A DNA stretch of 64,000 bases, taken from Eunapius fragilis (Eukaryota; Porifera; Demospongiae; Spongillida; Spongillidae). Below are positions 11,213 through 25,952 of this stretch, in pieces (position 1 is the stretch's first letter; the number at the start of each line of letters is the position of its first letter). A program made the position numbers and the translations under genes. The notes beneath the pieces were generated by a model. That model ran no database searches. It had not been told where the DNA came from and worked only from the letters and a program-made list of their open reading frames with translations. Where the stretch lies: positions 2,141,554 through 2,205,553 of the forward strand of contig OY811986.1 in assembly GCA_963681505.1 (NCBI GenBank), written 5' to 3'.

Positions 11213-11296
11213 TGTATATATAATATGTGTGTGTGTGTGTGTGTGCGTGTGTGTGTGCGTGTGTGCGTGTGCGTGTATGTGTATGTGTATGTGTGG
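11213..11296. repeat. (TG)n microsatellite
   Basis: Alternating TG with GTGCG and GTGTA interruptions, about 200 bp upstream of RTK gene A. Confidence 0.85.
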
Positions 11297-11469
11297 CATT
11301 AGTCACATGTCAATTAAGATCGAAACAATAATTATTTTTCAACAAGCGATGAAGTGTTACTACTTCCGGCTGTGTAGAGCATACCGAATTGACAAATGCT
11401 TGCGCTTAAAAGCCATCGAAATAATTATTATCTACTGCTGTTAATGTCTATACTTCCTTCCGCACGCAA

Positions 11470-11477
11470 TATATATA
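11470..11477 (+). promoter_or_regulatory. Probable TATA box of RTK gene A
   Basis: TATATATA lies 42 nt upstream of the ATG at 11512. Genes B and C have TATTTATA 54-58 nt upstream of their ATGs. The box is only about 20 nt from an earlier in-frame ATG (11491), which favours 11512 as the used start. Confidence 0.45.
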
Positions 11478-11511
11478 CCGGGAGAAATGCATGCACGGTT
11501 GCAAGCTGGGA

Positions 11512-15002
<3,491 letters not shown>

Positions 15003-15288
15003 AAAGCTCTTGTATTATTTGCATTGTCTGGTGACAATATTTCAATTTCAGATGAATGAAACTCCTTTACCAAACGTTGCACAAGGAACGAAGTTTACCA
15101 ATGTCATATGATGTGCATTGATAAAGCAAATTCTACATGCATTGATGTACTTACAATGATTTATTTACTCCTTTTCTTATATGGCTTAGTCATGGGCATG
15201 AATAGCAATAACAATAGTGCATGACTCTCACCTTCAACCTGCCAAAGCATATTGGCAGTGTTATTTTACAAAGCGCGCGCGCGCACAA

Positions 15289-15291
15289 ACA

Positions 15292-15338
<47 letters not shown>

Positions 15339-15390
15339 ACACACACTCACACATGTACACACACGCACGCACACACACACACACACGCAC
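15289..15390. repeat. (CA)n microsatellite
   Basis: A long CA tract preceded by GCGCGCGCGC, lying between RTK genes A and B. Confidence 0.9.
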
Positions 15391-15755
15391 AATGCAGACT
15401 GCATTACATGCATATGCACACATGGTCATACCCATGTATATTTGCACACGTCGCAATTATGAGCAATAGGGATACTTCGAACAAAAAGCACGTTACCCCA
15501 GCATTGATCATTATGCATTGGATTTGTCTCCGAGTTAAAGATTTCTTGGGCACTCATTACTTAAAAAAAAAAAAAAAAAACTCTTGGTCCTTTGCAATGT
15601 TGTTGCAGTGCACAGTCGGTGGCCTGCATTATTATAACACGCTAATATATATGATAGTCAATCCAACAGTAACGATAGACGTCGCCATTGCACGCAGGAT
15701 GCAAAGGTTAATTGCGTTGCCAATAGGTACCGCCTATTTCCGGTATCTGACCCTC

Positions 15756-15767
15756 TATTTATAAAAG
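15756..15767 (+). promoter_or_regulatory. TATA box of RTK gene B
   Basis: CTATTTATAAAA lies 58 nt before the ATG at 15815. It sits in a block shared with gene C: GCCTATTTCCGG about 20-25 nt upstream of the TATA-like sequence in both genes. Confidence 0.6.
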
Positions 15768-15814
15768 TCGCGTCGGATGAAGCTAACTATACTGACCTAA
15801 TCGGAATAGGGATT

Positions 15815-18800
15815 ATGAATCCGGCTGTATTATTAAGTGTATTGTGGTTAGCCCACATGCAGTTTTGCAATGCCGCTTTACAGAGGGACAAACGCTCCAC
15901 AGATAGTAAATTTGCGGATAATGTATGTGCGTTAGAAAAGAACGAGACCCTCAACATCCTGTTTCAAAACAAAGTGCGCCAAGAATACGGAGCGGCCCCA
16001 GAAGACGACGATGGTAGTGATGGTGAGCCGGCGAAGTGCGCATGCGTCCGTGGCATGTGCACACAATCAGACAATGTATGTTTGTGGAATGATGCGTATG
16101 CATTGCCCTACGCAGCATACTACACCACCATAAATGTGGACGAAGCCACCACTCTTATTTGTCACGGATGTCCGGAGGCTTTGAAAAACGACGTCACGTG
16201 GTGTGTGCACATATATGATCCTGTGGACGATGTCAAGATATGCATCAATGTCACGGGCGTTGTCAATAAAACTGTCGTAGCGGCAGAGCTGAGGATGGAA
16301 GAAGTTCTTTTTTGGAAAAAGGTCGTCAGTTGTAAATAAAAAGATAAAATAAGGACCTAACCCTTGCTTTTCAAATATTCTCAGAGGTGCCATTATAGGT
16401 CCTCTACAGCTACAATGTCTTGAAGTTTTTGTTATACGTACATTTCCATTGCACTTCCTGTCAGTAAAAATAGTTCGGCCCTTTTTTGTTGCAACAATTA
16501 ATAATCACGTATTAGCTCAAGCCCGGTACTAACCTTCGTTCTTGTTATTATTTCAATCAGAATTGTAGCCTAATTTCAGATATAGGATGTCTCACAGTAT
16601 TGAACGCTCCGTACTACCTGCGGTACGCTTATGCCGTCTGTATTATTCCTGGTCGAAGCCCTACATTTATGGAGATCGGAAAATTAGAAGGTATGCGCTG
16701 CTTTTCCAGGGCATAAAGAGTGGGATTGAGCAGAGATACTCGCAGCCCATGCAGAATACGTGAGGATATCTGCACTTGGTTCCACGCAAATTGCGTATTT
16801 GGAAAAATCTGTGCTTTTGAATTGCTCTGCCGACTTCAGCAACGACGTGGAATATGCCTTTGTGACGTGGAGTCGGAATGGAACCGCATACACATCACTT
16901 TTTGAGGATCCCTTCTGTGTGATGAATGTAAGTACCGATATATGTATATGTGTATGGCATTCTGCATTGATTGCTTAAAGCCGTTGACGTTAATTTATAC
17001 ATATAATACATGGCATATTCTTTGTTTTGGGTGTGTGTGTGTGTGTGTGTGTGGGGGGGGGGGGGGGTAGATGAAGTGTTGAAGGTACACAGGGAACAGC
17101 AGAAAGTACAGAGATTCATTGCGCAGCTTACCGATTGCATGCAGTCAACAAAACTTTTAGCCATAATATTATTAAACTATGGCCATTCAACTCTGATACT
17201 AAACTGATCCGATCCTGGACAGGGCTGTTCAGGACGATAGGCATTAGAAAGTATGCAGAGATGATTATACACACCTAAAGTGCGGACACATTTGAATACT
17301 ATTATGGCTATACGCAGGGATAGTGTCTTAGAGCAATATGGATAAAAACCGTAATTTTGTTTTTAAAATTGTCTTGTGGAACGGCTTATGATTGAGCCTC
17401 GCGTAGGCTTTTACAATCCAAACGCGGTAATGATTTTAATTGTTTCAGGGGTTACTTTTCGCCCCTCCCCCCCCCCACCTCCGGTACATCTCACTTGCTA
17501 ATTGTGACGGCGGGGTGGATGTTGGGGGGGGGGGGGGGGAGGGGTTGATTGGTGATTGGGTTGTGGAGCCAAAAAGACACCATTAATGTTGCCCGGTTGC
17601 GGCCCGGACCCCTTTCCCCACCCATTTAGAACCAAGCAGCTTTATAATTATGCTATATGAAGTTTAACGCGGATAACCACAACCTCTTTCAGCGCATGCG
17701 CAGTTTTCCGTTACGCAGCAATATACATAATCAGCCCCCAATCAGCATTTTCGACTGTCTTTATGCTCATGAGCATACACACAAGTGAAAGGCGTATGCG
17801 ACATCAATATGGTCTATAATACAACCAATTTTATCTTCCGGACTCATGCAAAGGGCACAACACAGAAGGTACAAGTGTAACATGATGCGAGAATGCTCGT
17901 CTCTGCTTGCCGAAGTGGTATTACATCACCTAAGCTTAAGACGGTTTCGTTAGTGACGAGACTAGGGTAGCGTCAGGTATATTCGCCAGGGGGGAGTAGT
18001 CGCCACCCGCACTTTTAATAGCGTATAAAAACAAAAATAATAAGTTTGAATTTCTATATGAGTTTAAAACAATCCTAATAGGCTCCTTTTTAGCAACATA
18101 CACAATTTTACGCAAGTAACGTTGCTCTGTAGAATAAACAGGGGGGGGGGGGGGGGGGCGAACACTCCTGACGTTATCGCAGGTGGCGATCACTATCTAC
18201 GCTACCCTATAGCAGGCAGGTATCTAGGTTCCCCGATAATCCGCACTCGCACAGTTGGAAGTATCCGAATTCCTAACGATTGATCGAGCTACGCCCAACA
18301 CCCAACAATTGAGCTGACTGTATCCTGGGAGGGGGGGGGGGGGGGGGGGGGGGGGCTGAAAAGATCGTGGTATAGATTTTTTTTTTTCCATAATGCATAT
18401 GCCGTTGGGGATAGTCTAATAGTTTTGTACTCAGCCTTCGGGCTGGGCTAATATTAATTATATACTTTTTTAATGATTTTATATTGCTAATTTTCCATCT
18501 ATTTCTTCGACTGGCGAATGCGCAAATCTTGCTCGTGAATCCACATGCAGTGTACCTATGACCATACTGTAGGCGCATCTGCGCTGCGGCTCAAGAGGAT
18601 AAGGGCATACAATGTCATTGAGCGCAACGACCCTTGTGTATATAGGGTTTCATGGAACAGCTATCTCATCATCGACAACCTCACGCTCAATGACAGTGGC
18701 GAATACACATGCCGTGCGTGGAGCTGGGAGGGAAGGAAATATAGCTCTAAGTCACTCAACTTAGAAGTCGGTGAGAGTATTTAACCTGAAACGTCCCGAC

Positions 18801-21201
18801 AAATTACATGCATTAAAACGACACATACATATCGTTTCAGTGGAGCAAACCAAGCAAGTTCAAGTAATCAGCGAGACACCAACCACAATGCTGCTAATTA
18901 AGTGTGAGTGCCGGGATATATAAGAGGATTTCGGTAACGTACATTCCGGTATCCTGCATTGCAGTGCGTTGAATTGATTCATTTATAAATATTGATCAGT
19001 CGTACTTAATTTTGTTGTTGTTCAGTCTTGTTGCATTATGCATTATTAGCCCATCTTGTTTACTGACCTACTGTCTTCTTATCCCCATAGCAACCAATGA
19101 AATCATATCATCTGTTGCTCCAGAAAATCTGGCTATTTATGTTTCCATACCAGCCATAGGGGGCTTTTTACTTCTCCTTATTATTTTTACCACTCTGGCA
19201 CTGTTACTGCTCAAGAGGCACCATGATAAGATGAAACTGACCAGTAACGTTCATGGCATACAAAGCCATTGCTCACTGGATACAAAGGAGTGTCCATTCC
19301 AAGCCACCAAGGATGCATGGGAATTTCCCAGAAAAAACTTAAACATATTTCACAACAGACTATTAGGTACACATAAATGCATATATAGAAAGTTCAACTA
19401 TATACTTGAGTGATGGCTAATTTTTAGTTAAGTGAAAATTTCATGTTGACAGCTTCCATGTAATATATAGGAAAAGGAGCTTTTGGAAAGGTAATGAAGG
19501 CCCAAGCAGAGGGAATAGTGCCAGATACTCCAGATAAGGACATTGTTGCAGTCAAGACAATAAAAGGTACTTGTGTGTACACTTTACTCACAACCGGAAT
19601 GAACTAATTAATGTTCCCTGACTGAATATCCTGTTCCCTGATATGTTATTAAATGAAGACAATGCTCCTCCTGGAGAGTCCAGTGATCTTTTGGATGAGT
19701 TGGAACTGATGAAAAAGATTAAACCACACAGCAACATTATCAACCTGCTAGGATGCTGTACTCTCCCTGGTAAAAACAGCACACAACTTTGACTTGTCAT
19801 CCCACGCTGTCATATTTTATGCTATTGCAGGTGGTCCTATTTATTTAATAATGGAGTATGCAGCGCATGGAAATCTTAGAAGTTTTCTCAGATCTTGTGA
19901 AGAAGCTGCCATGACCTTGAACCACCAGCCCTTGTTCCTCAGAAATCGATCTCGCACTGAATCGTGTTCAAGTGCCTCCTCCGGCCAGCCTTTGCTTAGT
20001 GCCAAGTCACCAACTGGTGAAAAAGCCTTTGCCTTTTCAAGCGATGCTCAGGTTCGATATGTAACCCACCCTCCACCATTGGTGAATCAGGAGAGCATTG
20101 AAGGGCTGATGTGTGTGCCAGAAGAGCAGCGGGTGGCTCATGCGGGAGGGGTACCAACAATGCTAGCTCCACCTCTCAGTCATGATTATCTGAACTGTAA
20201 AGGACTAATGTACATGGAAGATGTTAAGACCTTTGCCCTCCAAATTGCTTCAGGGCTTCAGCATTTGGAGACCATGGAGGTTAGCAGTGGAATTAAAGAT
20301 TGCAGAATTAAGAAATGAACTATTTACCATAGATTGTGCATTGTGACCTTGCTGCAAGAAACATACTGATTTCAGATGGTTTTGTTCTAAAAATTTCTGA
20401 TTTTGGCATGGCAAGGGATATAAGTGGCAAAAGCTACTACCACAAAAGTCCTGAAGTAAGATATTGGATTAATGTATCAGTTTTGTCATAGAAATGTCCA
20501 CTTATATTTAGGGCCGCATTCCAGTGAAATGGACAGCCCCAGAGGCTTTGGATGAACATCTATACACATTCAAGAGTGATATGTCAGTGAAATAATGCTT
20601 AGAATTTGCAAAAATGTTACACTATTCATATTTCTTACCTCCTCAGTTGGTCATTTGGAGTTGTAATGTGGGAGATCTTTACCTATGGTATGCCGTAATT
20701 TTTTGTTGCAGTGAGTACACTTATTTTAATATTGCAAAACCTACCAAGAGTCAAATGATGTTATATAATGCATTGCTTGTGTGATGAACAGGGCAAACCC
20801 CTTTCCCTGATTTGGATATCCACACATGGGAACCATTTATCCAGTTCTTGAAGAAAGGCAACAGACCAGCTATACCTGATGACTGTCCAAAATTTTTGTA
20901 TGGGTAACAACTGGTTTAATGGGGAAAAAGTTATTAATTTATTATTTGACATAGTTGCAACGTAATGCAGCACTGCTGGCAAATCAATCCTGATAACAGG
21001 CCATCAGCCTCTGATCTAGTGAAAGAATTTTGTCCATTGAAATGTGATGAGTATCTACTTGACAGTCCAGGTGCTGAAGAGGTAATGTGGCCTTACAGGC
21101 ATCACATGATACATTTCAAATGAATCACACTTCTTCTTTTGCAGGCCAAAACACTACCTGTGTTTCAGGGAAATGCTGAATCACCAATGCTAGTTGCATA
21201 A
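15815..21201 (+). CDS. Receptor tyrosine kinase B, Ig-like ectodomain
   Basis: Sixteen exons join in frame: 15815-16022, 16116-16321, 16561-16690, 16746-16927, 18551-18770, 18841-18903, 19091-19366, 19471-19566, 19659-19769, 19831-20279, 20333-20455, 20512-20582, 20647-20687, 20792-20897, 20955-21081, 21145-21201 (821 aa). Order: signal peptide ([17 protein letters not shown]), modules with [10 protein letters not shown], a split Ig-like domain (VTWSRNG and DSGEYTC), a TM helix ([19 protein letters not shown]), a juxtamembrane [11 protein letters not shown], and a kinase with [31 protein letters not shown]. The exon 10 insert holds a Ser-rich stretch and HPPPLV. The intron before exon 5 is 1.6 kb and G-run rich; the rest are 52-239 bp. 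The stop overlaps an AATAAA. Compared with A it has an extra C-terminal exon. Confidence 0.92.
17027..18358. repeat. Intron of RTK B with GT and several poly-G tracts
   Basis: Within intron 4 of gene B there is (GT)n followed by G15 at about 17030-17067, a G run at about 17525-17540, another at about 18140-18158, and one of about 25 G at 18330-18355. No coding exon is seen in the intron. Confidence 0.8.
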
Positions 21202-22970
21202 TAAATGTCAACTCAATGTTTTTGCTGAGATGAATTTTTATTTAGCTACTGAGGTTTTATAGATGTGACTGTTGTCTATGATAGCTATGAGCAGTGCCAT
21301 ATTAACTTTGCTGCATATGCTAGTGTGCATTTCTATTAACTTGGGTTGGAATATGTATAGTCTCTTTAACTAATACATCATATAATTCCTTAGCTAGCTA
21401 TTCTTATATAGTACAAAACATACAATTGCATGCTGTTAAGGTAACAGTGTCCAATAGATTTGGTTCCTTTTGTACATTACACAGCAACCCCTCTCCATCA
21501 GGCTGTATCCTCACAGTTATTAATACTGAGCTGGGGGTAGCCATACACCTCAGCAGATGTATATCTGGTTGATACCCTTGACTCTGATTCTGCCTTTAGT
21601 CATATACATTCTTCTGGTGCTACATCACTTTCCATGCCTTGTCTCGAATATCCTTTGTAAGCATTTTGCATTGCCTTCATTGTATCCAAGATTCCCATCC
21701 CAATTATGCTTATTCTTGCAGAAAGCTATACTGATTAAATTCGATCTATAAGGTTGTATTAAATCTTTCTACAATTCCATCTGATTGAGGGTGATGCGTG
21801 TTGTTCGGGTCATTTTTAGGGACAACGTTTCACACCCTTTATCAAACCAGATAGAATTACCAGCCCATTATGAGGCTCATTAGCTTGTTTTTTATTTTAT
21901 TGCAGGCTAAAACCGAAACCTTGTTCACTGAGGTTAAGAAGAAATCAGGTTTTAGAGACTCCACTTTCATTCTCAGTGAAGGTGGTCAGATACATTTTTA
22001 AGTTAAAGCACTATTGAGGTATTGACGGTGGAGTTAAAGACATCTAGAAGTCTTATTGGCTATCATACCATGCGGAGACTCTTACAAATGCAGAGTTAAA
22101 AGGTAAGTGTGAGTGTGGCTTCTCTGTTCTGGAATGATTGATATCTTCAGAATGACAGTCATGATGTTGCTGGTCATTATCAACCCATGCCTTAGTCATG
22201 CCTCACAGAAGAACCTATGTCAACAAGGTGATTACTCAGGGCCTAACAGTTGTTCGCACTTAGAAGGCTACATGACAAGTTGAACCTATGGGTTTCCAAC
22301 CCATGCCCACATTGATGGGTATGCACGCATATCTCTGTACATTGTTACAACTGTGCATGCCAAAAGGTTTTCAAGGAGGATCCCGTGACTGGAACTAGCA
22401 ACTAATAATTCTTGCATTGTAATGAAGTACTATTTGGTTGCTGTAATGGAATACGAAGACAAGTCTATATAGTTGGATCTGTATTCCCAAAGTGAGGAAG
22501 GGAGATGAAGGAAAATTAGGCACATGAGATGCATTGCCTGTTTGCCTAAATATATGTTCCAGATTGTAATCATGCAGCAATTGTCATCTTATGAGCAGCC
22601 CCTATCCAGCTTAGCATTGCAATAATCTTCCTCCATGACTTACAATACTATTTGGAGAACATGTTCACTCCCAAGTAACATAGAGCATGAGCTATAAAAA
22701 TCTTGATGCAAGTTAGTGTCTGAATGACTTCATGGTCCTATCTCATGCAGTAGGAAAAACGCATCACTGGAGTCATGCATAAATGAATTTGGATCTCAAA
22801 ATTACAATTGCATGGTACCCTATATTTAAAGCCGCATAATTCAGTTACCATCTATTCAGTTAATGTGTCATCTGCAATACTCATTGAGTTAGTGATTAGT
22901 TATTAACATAGCTTGCCCCTTACAAGCTTATTACTCTGGCACTGATGTAAATGTGTTTTATTCATTATTG
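21202..22970. other. Intergenic spacer between RTK B and C, first part
   Basis: No host gene is seen. The stretch holds a degraded gypsy integrase remnant (listed separately) and otherwise AT-rich sequence without supported exons. Confidence 0.5.
21557..21830 (-). pseudogene. Degraded gypsy integrase remnant
   Basis: The minus strand near 21820-21760 reads THHPQSDGIVERFNT, matching the H-H-P-x-S-D-G-x-V-E-R-F-N signature around the catalytic Glu of gypsy integrases. Sequence after it (HNWDGNLGY...) resembles the following W-D-x-x-L region but is broken by stops and shifts. Confidence 0.6.
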
Positions 22971-22971
22971 A

Positions 22972-23050
22972 ATTATCCTTGAGGTAGTTTGAGGTTATTT
23001 TATCTTTCTTCCATCAAATGAATTGGTAAAACCCTTCTACCTCGATTAAT
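22972..23050 (+). repeat. Direct repeat, copy 1
   Basis: ATTATCCTTGAGGTAGTTTG through CTTCTACCTCGATTAATTC is repeated in the same orientation at 24171-24250 with about 80% identity by eye. The pair brackets about 1.1 kb that includes a 5S pseudogene. Confidence 0.6.
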
Positions 23051-23113
23051 TCAATATCCTGAACGTTGCAGCAGTATATAAAAAACATCTGCTAGTGTTA
23101 GATGGATGCATAA

Positions 23114-23226
23114 GACCATACCACGCTGAATGCACTGGTTCCCATTTGATCACTGAAGTTGAGTAGCATCAGGCCAGATCTGTACTTGGATCGGTGACCA
23201 CCACCTGGGAACATCTTGTGTTGTAG
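23114..23226 (+). pseudogene. 5S rRNA pseudogene, nearly full length, diverged
   Basis: Starts GACCATACCACGCTGAATGC, continues through CACTGAAGTTGAGTAGCATC and TGTACTTGGATCGGTGACCA, and ends near CTTGTGTTGTAGG. About 113 nt with many substitutions relative to the other copies, on the opposite strand to them. Multiple changes in the internal control region make it a likely pseudogene. Confidence 0.75.
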
Positions 23227-23229
23227 GAT

Positions 23230-24170
23230 TTCACTTTTTGCTGATTATTATACATATTTTTATTGTCTTTTCTTATTAATCTTACGATCAAATAGAACAC
23301 AAATTATCCTAGAGGTTGAGCCACCTTGCCCATGCCCCATAAGATTCCACCACAAGAGGGATGGACATCCACCCCAACTCCAGGCACTTTGCATCATTGG
23401 TAGTGCGCTTTCTCAGCTCAGCTGTGTCTGATGCTGCACCTGCTACTGCTCCCACTGCAGACAAAACATTTGAGTTTAGCGGTGATGCCAGAGGTGGCCG
23501 GCTTTCCTTGATCCCCTTCCTGCACAAGAATATCCACTGGCCCTGGTCTGTGCTGAACCCTGCTCCTGCACCTAAAAATTTGCCTTGCAGAAGGATTCCA
23601 CCAAGGTGTCTCGAACATTATTATAGCATCACAACCTCTTTTACATGTGGTTGCATGGTGGCCTAAGGGGTCCAGAGAGCTACCAGGTCATAGTGCACAT
23701 TGAGACCTATAGGAGATGTCTAAGCCCTGCTACCACTTCACTGCAGTATGGAACTCCTCTGTTTCAAGATGAAGGCCAAGCTCTATGGAGGGTGTCACAG
23801 AAATCCATGAAGCAGCATGCTTGGCTGAAACAGAATATAGCAGTGCTTTATCAGCAGGTGAGCACTTATCTATAAGTTGATAAAACTTTCTGACTACAAG
23901 TTACAGAGGTGATGGAGCTAAGAGATATCCTCTCAGAGAATGCAACTTGCTCATTTAACATGTCAATAGCGCATTTCAAATTCACATTTTTCATTATTAT
24001 ACCACCAGACGAAGAATAGGATGCAATGAATGCTGCACTGGCATGATGAGATAGGGAGCAAAGTCCCAAAGCATCTATACCATAGAGGAGCTGGGCTTAA
24101 CACCACGAGGCATCAGTAATGGTGATTGCCATTCAGTTCAGGAAACACTGATGCACATCATACAACACAA
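23230..24170. other. Unassigned spacer
   Basis: A plus-strand open stretch (23361-23666) has no recognisable domain or supported splice sites. I see no gene that I can defend here. Confidence 0.4.
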
Positions 24171-24250
24171 ATTATCATTGAGGTAGTTTGAGACATTTTA
24201 TTTTGCTTCAATCAGACGCATTGGTACAAACCCTTCTACTTTGATTAATC
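24171..24250 (+). repeat. Direct repeat, copy 2
   Basis: Second copy of the 22972-23050 repeat: ATTATCATTGAGGTAGTTTG through CTTCTACTTTGATTAATCC. A partial third copy (CACAAATTATCCTAGAGG) is near 23296. Confidence 0.6.
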
Positions 24251-24624
24251 CTGGTTACCCAACCATGTAATGCAGGAGTGGTGCATGTGTTTCAGACAGT
24301 AAAGGCTATTTTTACCGAAAAGCCTGGTGCTGCGCTAACTGAGATAAGCTGTACTTAGTACTCTATTGACCCATAGGGTTATTATTTATATTTCCATGTA
24401 TTCAGGACTAAGGTAGTGATGGTCTTCTTTGATCATTCTAACCTTTTGAGAAAAAAAAGCCATGATTTTTAGATTAGATTATATTTCCTCAGTTTTCAAA
24501 TTCAATAGTTCTGATGCATGGGTAAAGAGTATAATTATACAGTATTCAAAGCCTGCTATGTATTTGCTAGAATCGACCAGTTTTAGTTGAAGTTGTACAT
24601 GTTTGAGTGTGGTATCCTGCAAGT

Positions 24625-24765
24625 GCGGACAGGAGAGATGGTACATATCACTGCTATAGTGTAGAGGAGAGATGGCAAATATCACTGCTAGTGGGAGAGA
24701 TGGTATATATCACTACTAGTGAGGAGACTAGTGAGAACATGAGAGATAGTACATATCACATGGGT
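24625..24765. repeat. GAGATGGTA minisatellite, locus 1
   Basis: Irregular repeats of GAGAGATGG(T/C)A(C/A)ATATCACTGCTAGTG occur here. The same unit recurs at 52446-52630. Confidence 0.7.
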
Positions 24766-25618
24766 TGCGTGTTTTTAATGATATTTATAGTCGGGGTCAA
24801 GTTCTATCAAGGACACTTAATTATTACATGGACAGGAAACCACAATAAATTCATGTCGCTATCCTCGTTGTCATGAATTATTAATGAGTTAGTACATGTA
24901 CACGACGATGTGACTGTTATAGTGCATCAGAAGACTGGGACTTGACTGGGGTGCTGCGACGTTGATTTTTGTTAAGTATAAACCATTCTTCGCTTCCCTT
25001 CCTACATTTTTGGCATCGCTTATTCAAAATAAGCAATGAACCAATAATTCATAAACATCAGTTCAAGGCAATGTATAGAAATAAATATAGGTTCGTTCAT
25101 CATGTAAATATAATCTGGACTTAGAGAAACCATCCTGGTATACTGTGAAACGTTAAATATGGCCATAACTATTACCATATTTGCAGTGGCCTGACAACAA
25201 AACATGCGCATCGTTCGATTAAAATCGTTTGCCCTTCCTTTAAGAAACATCCTTTTCAATACAAACTAACATAGGACTTGTATCATACCATTAAGCGCTG
25301 GAAACACCTTTCATAACAAATGTCTACTCATCGGTGTGTCCAGGAGCCCAACCAAAGTAGCGTAGCGAGGCAAACATGCACGTAGAAGCTAAGACCCGTA
25401 TGTTAACGTAATCTTTAAGACTTATAAGGGGTTTACCTCAACAAAAGAACAGCTTTCTGTAACTTTAAGCCACTCCAAAGCTAAGACAACTTCACAAAAG
25501 CCTTTTTTTGTCTGAAAAGGTTGGGAACGAGGCGCAACGAGGATTGCGACAATTTATTGTATTACGTTACGCGGTGGTTTCCAGTCCATGTAATAATTAA
25601 GTGTCCTTGGTTCTATAA

Positions 25619-25640
25619 GGAAGTTTCTAGCGAAACTTCC
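25619..25640. repeat. Perfect 9-bp-stem hairpin
   Basis: GGAAGTTTC-TAGC-GAAACTTCC. The same stem with a GTTA loop lies at 63950-63971 in the opposite orientation relative to a shared GATAAT flank. Confidence 0.65.
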
Positions 25641-25898
25641 GATAATCGATGCTATACTGATTGGAACAGTGTCCAGCAAAATCATCCTTATGATACTTTG
25701 TCAAATTTTCCAGGACAAGCAAAAGAAAAGTAATGCTCGCACTGAAATATATGGCTAATTATAAATACAGTGTCTTATAACTTTAATTTATGATGGAGAG
25801 TCCAATTTAGAATGCGCAAGGACCGTACAATAACAAGTGTTAATTGGCAACGCCGGATGCGGGGTCGGCACGCTCTGCCTATTTCCGGCCTGACGCCC

Positions 25899-25908
25899 TA
25901 TTTATAGA
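25899..25908 (+). promoter_or_regulatory. TATA box of RTK gene C
   Basis: TATTTATAGA lies 54 nt before the ATG at 25953, and GCCTATTTCCGG lies just upstream, as in gene B. Confidence 0.6.
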
Positions 25909-25952
25909 TACCGCGCACTCTTCGCGCAGCTACCTGGAGCGGAAAAGGAAGC

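Noticed and set aside
10872..11306. 144-residue minus-strand frame
   Set aside because: It spans a TG repeat and half of an inverted-repeat element; composition is repeat-driven.
15190..15764. His/Thr-rich and Cys/Val-rich frames over the CA repeat
   Set aside because: Open only because CA/TG repeats lack stops; no domain or splice support.
16067..16393. 108-residue minus-strand frame
   Set aside because: Antisense to exons 1-2 of RTK B.
23361..23666. Plus-strand open frame of about 100 codons in the B-C spacer
   Set aside because: No domain, no convincing splice sites, Ala/Pro-rich composition; not enough to call a gene.
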